Source: UBA7332 sp051652645
GTDB lineage: Bacteria > Bacteroidota > Bacteroidia > Bacteroidales > UBA7332
Length of the DNA stretch: 64,000 bases
Direction: 5' to 3'
NCBI GenBank assembly: GCA_051652645.1
Contig: JBOFUP010000092.1
Span: 15,670-79,669, forward strand
The position numbers and the translations under genes were made by a program. Of the stretch, positions 17,695-24,713 are shown piece by piece. How positions within the stretch are numbered: position 1 is the stretch's first letter; each line of letters opens with the position of its first letter. The notes beneath the pieces are model-generated. The model ran no database searches and had not been told where the DNA came from. It saw only the letters and a list, made by a program, of their open reading frames with translations.

Positions 17695-18726
17695 ATGCAA
17701 CAGAAAAGAACAGATATTGCTTCCTTAGGTGAGTTTGGCTTAATTGATCATCTTACTAATAAGGTAAAGATTGCAAACCATTCATCCATAATGGGTATAG
17801 GTGATGATGCAGCTATTCTCAGTTATCCAGACTCTAGGATATTAGTTTCTACTGATATTCTACTTGAGGGTATACATTTCGATCTAACTTATGTGCCGCT
17901 TAAACATTTAGGATATAAGGCAGCAGTAGTTAACTTCTCTGATATATATGCAATGAATGCAACGCCTAGGCAAATAACAATTGCTCTTGGTGTTTCTAAG
18001 CGCTTCTCTGTAGAGGATCTTGAAGAGATATATGCAGGTGTGGCTTTGGCTTGCGAAAAGTATGGCGTTGACCTCATTGGCGGTGATACCTCATCTTCTC
18101 TTACTGGACTAACGATATCAGTAACTTGTATTGGTGAGGCAGAAGAGTCCAGAATAGCAAAGCGAAGCGGAGCAAAACCCAACGAACTGCTTTGTGTATC
18201 TGGAGATCTTGGTGCCGCTTATATGGGATTACAGTTGTTGGAGAGAGAGAAGGCTGTTTTTGCTGGAGAGAGCGAGTTTAAACCTGCCTTTGATGGTAAG
18301 GAGTATCTTCTTGAACGCCAATTGAAGCCGGAAGCTAGGAGAGATATTGTTGAGGCTTTGGCTGCTCAAGATATTGTTCCTTCTTCTATGATTGATATCT
18401 CTGATGGATTATCTTCTGAGGCTATGCACTTATGTAAGGCGAGTAAAGTAGGGTGTAGAATTTATGAAGACCGTATTCCTATTGACTACCAAACAGCTGT
18501 TATGGCAGAGGAGTTTAATATGAATCTTGTTACAGCTGCGCTTAACGGAGGAGAGGACTATGAGCTCCTATTCACTGTTCCTCTTGAACTTCATGATCAA
18601 GTGCAGGCTATTGAGGGAGTTAGGATAATTGGGCATACAACTGAAGAGTCTCTTGGTTCTGCTCTTATTACCAGAGATGGCAACGAAATTGCACTTAAGG
18701 CACAGGGATGGAGCCATACAGTATAA
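17695..18726 (+). CDS. thiL: Thiamine-monophosphate kinase
   Basis: 343 residues. ThiL turns thiamine monophosphate into thiamine diphosphate, the last step of de novo thiamine synthesis. The nucleotide and metal motifs are present: GIGDDAAIL at about 32-40, STDILLEGIHFD at about 52-63, NFSDIYAMNATP, GGDTSSS and IDISDGLSSEAMHLC. The C-terminal half is the PurM-like ATP-grasp-type domain ending GGEDYELLFTV. No other thi biosynthesis gene is near. Salvage genes sit at 27.1-30.8 kb. Confidence 0.95.
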   Translation: MQQKRTDIASLGEFGLIDHLTNKVKIANHSSIMGIGDDAAILSYPDSRILVSTDILLEGIHFDLTYVPLKHLGYKAAVVNFSDIYAMNATPRQITIALGVSKRFSVEDLEEIYAGVALACEKYGVDLIGGDTSSSLTGLTISVTCIGEAEESRIAKRSGAKPNELLCVSGDLGAAYMGLQLLEREKAVFAGESEFKPAFDGKEYLLERQLKPEARRDIVEALAAQDIVPSSMIDISDGLSSEAMHLCKASKVGCRIYEDRIPIDYQTAVMAEEFNMNLVTAALNGGEDYELLFTVPLELHDQVQAIEGVRIIGHTTEESLGSALITRDGNEIALKAQGWSHTV

Positions 18727-18742
18727 CTTCATCATTATCAAT

Positions 18743-18794
18743 AAAAGTAATTTGGGGAGTGTTGATTATTTATCAACACTCCCCAATTACTTTT
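18743..18794 (+). terminator. Strong terminator after thiL
   Basis: A near-perfect stem of 23 bp with a single extra T on the left arm pairs 18743-18766 with 18772-18794 around a 5-nt loop, and ends in TTTT. The symmetric A/T flanks would let it act from either side. Confidence 0.85.
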
Positions 18795-18897
18795 ATCTAC
18801 CTAGTCAAGTGTAATCAAATCTTTTTACCTAATAATACTCATTATCCTACTTTCTATTGAAGACTGCATTTTCTTTAATAGACTATTGATGATATTA

Positions 18898-19164
18898 TCA
18901 AGCTTTTTGAACCCTGCCTCTTTTCTTCCAAAGAGCGTATGCTACACCTAATATTATTATTGCTATATATCCATCCTCTATAGGTACTGGATCAGCGTCA
19001 ACACCAGGATCACCATAGGTTGATATCATTGGAGTTTCAGTATCGTATAGATCGTTCCAGTTCGTTCTGTAATCATCAGATGCTCTCTCTATATATTGAG
19101 CGTTCGCACTAACTCCTAAAAGTAATAGGGCAATGAGCGAAGTTATTATTGATTTTATCTTCAT
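18898..19164 (-). CDS. Small exported protein with C-terminal PIEDG-membrane tail
   Basis: 88 residues. A signal peptide (about 1-22, ending SANAQ) is followed by a short acidic stretch (YDTETPMIS, GDPGVDADP). The C-terminal tail is VPIEDG, one hydrophobic helix (YIAIIILGVAYALW), then basic KKRGR. The tripartite tail recalls sorting tails such as PEP-CTERM, and similar PxxDG-helix-basic tails occur at the ends of exported Bacteroidetes proteins. It lies 50 bp downstream of the T9SS cargo gene 19215-21788 and is probably cotranscribed with it. Function unknown. The mature part is too short to be an enzyme. Confidence 0.7.
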   Translation of the reverse strand: MKIKSIITSLIALLLLGVSANAQYIERASDDYRTNWNDLYDTETPMISTYGDPGVDADPVPIEDGYIAIIILGVAYALWKKRGRVQKA

Positions 19165-19214
19165 AGTTAATGTTTTATTTAGGTTATCTATCTAAATGCC
19201 TGTACAATGAACTC

Positions 19215-21788
19215 CTAATTAAGAGCGACTTTGTGTACGCTTCTGCTACTCGCTGTAATGATCTCTATCATATAAATACCTCTGTTTGGCATAGTTATAT
19301 TCATCTGGGTATTATCAGGAGTAATAGCTTTTATCACTCTTCCAGATAGATCTGCTACTCTAATTGAGCTAATATTATCATCTGAGTTGATCATAATATC
19401 TAGTCCATTTGAGTTTACGCTAACACTTCTATGCTCTTGTGTATTCTCACTCATTGGTATAATTGGATTTGCAATAAGTGTTAGCTTAACAGTTTGGCCT
19501 TTTGTTCCGCTAAACTTATAACTACTATTCTTTAGGTCAAATAGATTACCATCAGAGTCCTTTATTTTGTAGTCATACGCCTTAGACCACTCATTTAATG
19601 GAAGTGAAATGGTATGCTCTCCACTTTTACCACACTTAACCCAAAAGTCAACACCTTCTTCCAGACTATTCATATCTATAGAACGAATAACTACAGAGTT
19701 ATTACTTACTTTAGAGTATATCTGAGGTATTGAGGCATCTGTTGCAAACATCTTTGTTAGATCATTTCCAATAGTGTAAAACTGCTTATTCTCTGCTATC
19801 TCTTTTAATAGCATTACGTCCTCATGTGTAGCGTCACTTACCCTTAATCGTATAAAATTTGGAGTATTATTTCTCGACAATGATGATAAAGAAGCTAGAG
19901 TTGACGCTTGATCACTAACTAAGAATGAGTCTAAAGCAAATGATATTGTTTTATCACTTTCAGTAGTCTGAACAAAGAACGATGCAAATGTTGGTATCTC
20001 CTTGTACTCTAGTCCAAATCCGTATAGCTTGTATGCTTTGCCATCATATACATAAGCCTGTCTTAATCCTGCCGCAATTGTCTTTTTAGGGAATGGGCTG
20101 CCAATATAGTTCCACCCGTTTAGTATTGCATTTGTAGCATTACTATTGTAGAAGCTAGTTTTGCTTTTAACCAGACTGTAGGTTAGGTAATCAAAGTTAT
20201 TTATAGTCTCTTCTGCTGAGATCTTAAAGTTTGTCCTAATTCTTGTGTTTGGTTCACCATCGATTGAGAATTGAAGTCCCTCACCTGGAATAAATTCATC
20301 ATATGGATTTTCACCTTCGCTGTTTAGTGTTACAGATCTGAAATAGGATGTAGCACCTTCGCTTCTAGCAAGGTTGTCATAGAAATTTACATAGAAATCA
20401 CTCTTTACCTTTGCCTCAGTATCAGAGTTGTCAATTCTTATCATGTCTGGAACAAAAGGGAAGGTAAAGTGGTATCTTCTGTATCTATAAAGATCCATAT
20501 CTATTGTTGCCTTTTTAAAGGTAATTCCTCCTTCTCCTGTTTTAATTATCTGACCTGAAAGAGGTATGGCACCACCAGAAATAGGGATAGGAGATCCATC
20601 CTCTTCATCTGATCGCATTTTAATAGTTACTGAATTGAATCTCCATATAGTACGTGCAGGTGGAGACAGAGTGATTTGTTCGCCTGCTTCAACGATAGTG
20701 TCGCCTTTGTTTATTATTTTTAGATCTAGTCTGCCAATAGAAGGTCTAAATTCACCTTCTTCGTTGAGGGTTTCAATCCCGATGAAGTATGATAAATAAG
20801 ATTCGTCTAATAGGGATATAGGCAATTTAATCTCTTCACCAGATGTTAATTCACTGATTCTTACCTTTTCGAATAGGGTTAGATCATAAATAACTAATCG
20901 ATGAATAAGATTTTCTCTCAAGTTCTCCCAACTTGCATTAATGTATTGTCCATTTATTTTATAGTTGAAATTCCTGACAGAACCAAAAACGCTTAAAGGC
21001 ACAGCTTTGCTTATACTTCTAATAATTGAAGTATCCTCTTCGTCTGTTGTTATTATACGAACTGAGTAGTTACCATCTTCTAGTTCTTCTATATTGAAAG
21101 AGTAGTTATTAAATTCATTACTACTATCATTAATGTCAGAAGAATAGATAACATCTCCATTTTCATTTAATAGTTCAACTCTCTCTCGAGCAAATTTTCC
21201 GAATGGAGTGCTAATTGATTTATTCCAAGATACATCATAGGTATTGCTTATATCATTAAGCTTTGCTGATGTTATATTAGCTTCATGATAATCTCCTATT
21301 AGCCTTATGTTAGTTAAATGTACTGAGTCTTTCTTGCTGTTAGTCTTAATTGTGAGATGTCTTGCGACATCACCAATAGATATAGTTGATGTTAGATCAC
21401 TGTTGTCTATATCATCTATTCCGATAGTTCTACCATCTACTTCAAGCTCTAGAGGGATATTATTAGAAATGTTGCATTTGAATGATAGTTTAGCATCCTT
21501 AAGTGGGATATTAATAGTTAATGTATCTGCTGTTATTGAAGATGTCTTATTACCTCTTTGGCATAGTTGTACACTTTTATCTGTGATTAAGATACTATTC
21601 TTGTGCTCTTTATCAGCCACTTTTATCCAATTGTCAAGACATTTGTTATAATCAGAGGTGTAGTTAAATAGCTCTTTTGGTATAGGGGAGCTTGAGTGTA
21701 CATCAAAACAAATTAGTGAAACTAAGACAATTGCAAATGCCTTAAGGGTCCACTTTGTGGAACAACGTGTTTGTGTAGAAAATTCCAT
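19215..21788 (-). CDS. Large exported protein with T9SS type A sorting domain, function unknown
   Basis: 857 residues from the ATG at 21788, chosen because the -7 element at 21811-21818 lies downstream of the earlier possible start at 21833. The signal sequence is at about 10-34 (LKAFAIVLVSLICFDVHSS). The long middle is beta-rich with no domain I can name, with Fn3-like stretches around residues 180-270 (DISNTYDVSWNKS, YSVRIITTDEE). The last 75 residues form a T9SS sorting domain: ISSIRVADLSGRVIKAI, NRGIYMIEI and SVHKVALN. It is expected to be secreted or surface-attached. It is followed by a small tail-anchored protein. Confidence 0.8.
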   Translation of the reverse strand: MEFSTQTRCSTKWTLKAFAIVLVSLICFDVHSSSPIPKELFNYTSDYNKCLDNWIKVADKEHKNSILITDKSVQLCQRGNKTSSITADTLTINIPLKDAKLSFKCNISNNIPLELEVDGRTIGIDDIDNSDLTSTISIGDVARHLTIKTNSKKDSVHLTNIRLIGDYHEANITSAKLNDISNTYDVSWNKSISTPFGKFARERVELLNENGDVIYSSDINDSSNEFNNYSFNIEELEDGNYSVRIITTDEEDTSIIRSISKAVPLSVFGSVRNFNYKINGQYINASWENLRENLIHRLVIYDLTLFEKVRISELTSGEEIKLPISLLDESYLSYFIGIETLNEEGEFRPSIGRLDLKIINKGDTIVEAGEQITLSPPARTIWRFNSVTIKMRSDEEDGSPIPISGGAIPLSGQIIKTGEGGITFKKATIDMDLYRYRRYHFTFPFVPDMIRIDNSDTEAKVKSDFYVNFYDNLARSEGATSYFRSVTLNSEGENPYDEFIPGEGLQFSIDGEPNTRIRTNFKISAEETINNFDYLTYSLVKSKTSFYNSNATNAILNGWNYIGSPFPKKTIAAGLRQAYVYDGKAYKLYGFGLEYKEIPTFASFFVQTTESDKTISFALDSFLVSDQASTLASLSSLSRNNTPNFIRLRVSDATHEDVMLLKEIAENKQFYTIGNDLTKMFATDASIPQIYSKVSNNSVVIRSIDMNSLEEGVDFWVKCGKSGEHTISLPLNEWSKAYDYKIKDSDGNLFDLKNSSYKFSGTKGQTVKLTLIANPIIPMSENTQEHRSVSVNSNGLDIMINSDDNISSIRVADLSGRVIKAITPDNTQMNITMPNRGIYMIEIITASSRSVHKVALN

Positions 21789-21810
21789 AATATAGTTCGG
21801 TTTAAAATTA

Positions 21811-21818
21811 CAAACGTA
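21811..21818 (-). promoter_or_regulatory. -7 element TACGTTTG for the T9SS cargo gene
   Basis: An exact minus-strand TAnnTTTG lies 22 bp upstream of the ATG at 21788. It implies a very short 5' leader. Confidence 0.45.
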
Positions 21819-21995
21819 GAAGCCTAGAGTCACAATTTTTGGCTTTTTAGTTAAAGTCGCTATAATGTTTTCTCAGATCATTACTATAATCGGAGCAATT
21901 TAATATATGGTTTAGGTTACTGGTCAGGGGGATTTTATATTTATGTATGGTTTAATATGTAGGTTAGGTATTAATTGTTGTCTTCAATTGAATCT

Positions 21996-22027
21996 AACTT
22001 TTAAAACAATCAATTGTTTTAAAAGTT
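21996..22027. repeat. 32-bp perfect inverted repeat
   Basis: 15-bp arms (21996-22010 and 22013-22027) pair perfectly around a 2-nt centre. It is composed mostly of A and T and is not followed by a T tract beyond its own arm. Possible cruciform, or a dimer binding site. Confidence 0.8.
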
Positions 22028-22504
22028 TAATAAGTGAGCCTAAATAGATTGCTGTAGCTGGGAATTTAACTTTAGTAATATTTATTCAAGTAGATATATT
22101 GAAACTATATAGCAGATTTATAGAGATACATTTATCTATACTATTTTAAGTTTCTGTATAAGGGGGCTGAATCAGCTCTCGGTCATATCGGATCAAATTC
22201 AGGACTATAAGTATTTATTCGACAGGTGGATTGCAATGCGTAAAAGAAATAAAAACGACCTCTGCCTTGTAATAATCTATTATAACATCAAAAATGTACT
22301 TACAAAAATTATTGATAGCGGGATTACTCATCCCATAAAAGGTGAACAATTATATTAAGCTTACGTACTTATATGGTGGATAGGTTGCGAAGAACACTAT
22401 CAAAAATTGCGCAGAATTTAGGCTAAAATACACCCTAAAGACTAAGAGATTTACTCCTTATCTCAGTGTAAAGTCATGACATGTCACTGCGTTTTTTTGA
22501 ATTT

Positions 22505-22563
22505 GGCTGAGGGTTTTGGTGAGTTAGCCTTAGGCTAATCATTCATTAGGCTGAGGCTAACTC
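22505..22563 (+). repeat. GCTGAGGGTTT hairpin element, copy A
   Basis: GGCTGAGGGTTTTGG leads into a hairpin with 19-bp arms (22521-22539 and 22545-22563, two mismatches, 5-nt loop) built on TTAGCCTNAG words. A related element runs on the opposite strand at 57992-58047. Confidence 0.6.
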
Positions 22564-22651
22564 AAAGTTAAGTAGTAGGCTATGCATCTAGTGCCTTTTG
22601 AATAATTTCCTAATTGTTAATTGCAAGGAGAATGAGTTTATATGCTATTTG

Positions 22652-22805
22652 ATTTAACAAATCACTATTAATGAAACATCAAAATGACTACACAGAGTCT
22701 TAGTTTTGATGTTTTCTATCGCCACATTCCAACACACTCTTATAATCAAACGTTTAAGGGTTGCAATAAGTGGTTGCAAAGGTGGTAATAGGATTCTATT
22801 GCCAC
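22652..22805 (+). repeat. Interspersed non-coding repeat, copy A
   Basis: It shares its first 25 bases, an internal 16-base block (ACAGAGTCTTAGTTTT) and a TTTAAGGG block with 57411-57566, in the same order and orientation. It ends in an imperfect palindrome (22782-22805, GTGGTAATAG / CTATTGCCAC). No terminal inverted repeats of an IS or a coding frame are visible. Confidence 0.75.
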
Positions 22806-23158
22806 TCCTATTACTTAGCTTAAAAATAGTGTTCTATTTATCAGATTTGGGGAATTTGATTGGGGCTATAAGTGTATAAGGATGTGGTTAATGTGAAAGA
22901 TATGACCTAGATATGTTAATTTTAGTGGTATAGATATAGAAAGGCTATTTTTTTGCCTCAGAATTCAAAATTTCACCTTATCATACTAAATGCACAAAAT
23001 GTCAATGTATTGACAACTTAAATATAAGCTTTTAGAGCTGATTTCAGAGGAGTTAGAGGCATAAGACTCATCCGTTTTAGGTTATGCATAGTCCAACCAA
23101 ACATTTAACATTCCCACAAGTTTCGAACTTGATAAGTATAATGATTAGATTGGAGCAA

Positions 23159-23195
23159 AAAAAAGAGTTCTGAAGATTATTCTTCAGAACTCTTA
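23159..23195 (-). terminator. Terminator after the second tRNA-Leu
   Basis: On the minus strand, AAGAGTTCTGAAGA and its complement form a 14-bp stem with a 4-5-nt loop, followed by eight T. Confidence 0.85.
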
Positions 23196-23197
23196 AG

Positions 23198-23281
23198 TAC
23201 CCAGAGCCGGGATCGAACCGGCATGGAAGTGAATCCACTGGTGTTTGAGACCAGCGCGTCTACCAATTCCGCCATCTGGGC
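23198..23281 (-). tRNA. tRNA-Leu (anticodon CAA), copy 2
   Basis: 84 nt with an acceptor GCCCAGA/TCTGGGT (G-U closing pair), a D-loop TTGGTAGACGC, an anticodon arm CTGGT-CTCAAAC-ACCAG, a long variable arm, a T-loop GGTTCGATCCC, and a discriminator A. CCA is not encoded. The long variable arm and the CAA anticodon make it leucine. It is identical to the copy at 23360-23443. Confidence 0.95.
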
Positions 23282-23318
23282 AGGTATACTGTGTGTTTTG
23301 TAATTGATCGATTTGGTT

Positions 23319-23354
23319 AAAAAAACTCCGAAGATAATATGCTCTTCGGAGTTT
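23319..23354 (-). terminator. Terminator between the two tRNA-Leu genes
   Basis: A 12-bp perfect stem pairs 23323-23334 with 23343-23354. On the minus strand it is followed by TTTTTTT. It would let each tRNA be released as its own transcript or reduce read-through. Confidence 0.8.
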
Positions 23355-23359
23355 CTTTG

Positions 23360-23443
23360 TACCCAGAGCCGGGATCGAACCGGCATGGAAGTGAATCCAC
23401 TGGTGTTTGAGACCAGCGCGTCTACCAATTCCGCCATCTGGGC
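23360..23443 (-). tRNA. tRNA-Leu (anticodon CAA), copy 1
   Basis: 84 nt, identical in every base to 23198-23281, with the same anticodon loop CTCAAAC and long variable arm. It is first in transcription order. The promoter elements TTGCA and TACCTTTG lie just upstream at 23466-23495. Confidence 0.95.
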
Positions 23444-23465
23444 GAGTGATCTTTCGATTACGCTA

Positions 23466-23495
23466 CAAAGGTAGCTATTTTTTTGTTATCTGCAA
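23466..23495 (-). promoter_or_regulatory. Promoter of the tRNA-Leu pair
   Basis: On the minus strand TTG (23493-23495) and TACCTTTG (23466-23473) are separated by 19 bp, matching the Bacteroidetes consensus. The tRNA-fMet promoter has the same two elements with the same spacing. Confidence 0.7.
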
Positions 23496-23606
23496 TAGTG
23501 AGCTCTGTTTTTTTTATTTTTAGAGGCAAATATGTCTGTTGGGCGAAAGAATATAGTTAAGTTTGCAACAAACAAACCCTATTGTACCTTATATAGAACA
23601 TTTCAT

Positions 23607-24689
23607 ATGAATAATAACAACTATTGTGTGATTATGGGAGGCGGTGTTGGTACACGATTCTGGCCTTTTAGTCGAACGAACTATCCCAAACAGTTTTTGG
23701 ATTTCTTCGGAACAGGACGGTCGTTATTGCAGATGACTTATGATCGTTTTGTGAAGATAATACCCAAAGAGCAGATATACATCGTAACGAATGAGATCTA
23801 TGCAGATGTGATTAAGGAGCAACTCCCAGAGTTATCATCTTCACAAGTTCTATTCGAACCAGCTAGACGCAACACAGCGCCTTGTATTGCTTGGGCCTCG
23901 TATCACATCAGGTCAATAAATCCTAATGCTAACATAGTTGTTGCACCTTCGGACCACCTTATACTAAAAGAGGATGTGTTCCTAGATACTATAAATAAAG
24001 GTCTAGACTTTGTTGCAACAAACGACTCACTTCTAACACTAGGAGTATTACCTAATCGTCCAGAGACGGGTTATGGCTATATACAAACAGGTAAGCAGTA
24101 CAAAGATGATTTCTACGGTGTTAAGACATTCACTGAGAAACCAAATCTAGAGCTAGCAAAAGTGTTTCTAGAGAGTGGTGAATTCTTTTGGAATTCAGGT
24201 ATATTCCTTTGGAATGTAACTACAATTATCAACTCTTTTGAGAAGCTTACTCCTGAAATAGCTTCTTGTTTTGAGAATGCTAACTCCCTCTACGGAGATG
24301 AGCAGGCAGAAAGAGAGTATATTAGAGAGAACTTTCCAATGTGTCCAAACGTATCCATTGACTATGGAGTGATGGAAAAAGCTGATAATACATATGTTAT
24401 TAGTGCAGACTTTGGTTGGTCAGATCTTGGCACCTGGGGCTCGCTTTATGAACTTTCTAGTAAGGATGAACAAGAGAATGTTTCGTTGAAGTGCAAATCA
24501 CACTTCTATGAGAGCTCACGAAATATTGTTACGCTTGCTGATGGTAAGCTTGCCGTTATTCAAGGATTGAATGACTATATAGTAGCCGAGTCTGGAAATG
24601 TACTTCTTATTTGTCAAAAAGAGGAAGAGCAACGTATTAGACAATTTGTAGCTGATACACAGATGAACTGTGGCGAGGATTATGTATAA
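23607..24689 (+). CDS. manC: Mannose-1-phosphate guanylyltransferase
   Basis: 360 residues from the ATG at 23607; an earlier in-frame start at 23532 would add 25 residues without family resemblance. The enzyme makes GDP-mannose for surface glycans. Nucleotidyltransferase motifs are clear: GGGVGTRFWPFSRTNYPKQF at about residues 10-29, FEPARRNTAPCIAWA, VAPSDHLI, GYGYI, FTEKP, FFWNSGIFLW and DFGWSDLGTW. The C-terminal isomerase half found in bifunctional enzymes is absent, as in short ManC proteins. parE follows after 24 bp. Confidence 0.93.
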   Translation: MNNNNYCVIMGGGVGTRFWPFSRTNYPKQFLDFFGTGRSLLQMTYDRFVKIIPKEQIYIVTNEIYADVIKEQLPELSSSQVLFEPARRNTAPCIAWASYHIRSINPNANIVVAPSDHLILKEDVFLDTINKGLDFVATNDSLLTLGVLPNRPETGYGYIQTGKQYKDDFYGVKTFTEKPNLELAKVFLESGEFFWNSGIFLWNVTTIINSFEKLTPEIASCFENANSLYGDEQAEREYIRENFPMCPNVSIDYGVMEKADNTYVISADFGWSDLGTWGSLYELSSKDEQENVSLKCKSHFYESSRNIVTLADGKLAVIQGLNDYIVAESGNVLLICQKEEEQRIRQFVADTQMNCGEDYV

Positions 24690-24713
24690 ATAAATAGGAT
24701 CGAGATAATATAG

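Larger units (their letters stand above)
21834..23158. other. 1.3-kb gene-free region rich in palindromes and repeats
   Basis: No credible protein-coding frame or known RNA is seen. It holds a 32-bp palindrome (21996-22027), a hairpin of the GCTGAGGGTTT family (22505-22563) and a repeat of about 155 bp (22652-22805). The last two have relatives in the other gene-free region at 57.1-58.1 kb. Confidence 0.7.

Noticed and set aside
22652..22805. Insertion sequence remnant
   Set aside because: No transposase fragment in any frame, no terminal inverted repeats and no target duplication could be seen, so I kept it as a non-coding repeat.
23177..23437. 86-codon minus-strand frame across the tRNA genes
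   Set aside because: It reads straight through both identical tRNA-Leu genes (MAELVDALVSNTSGF twice), a well-known artefact of tRNA sequence.
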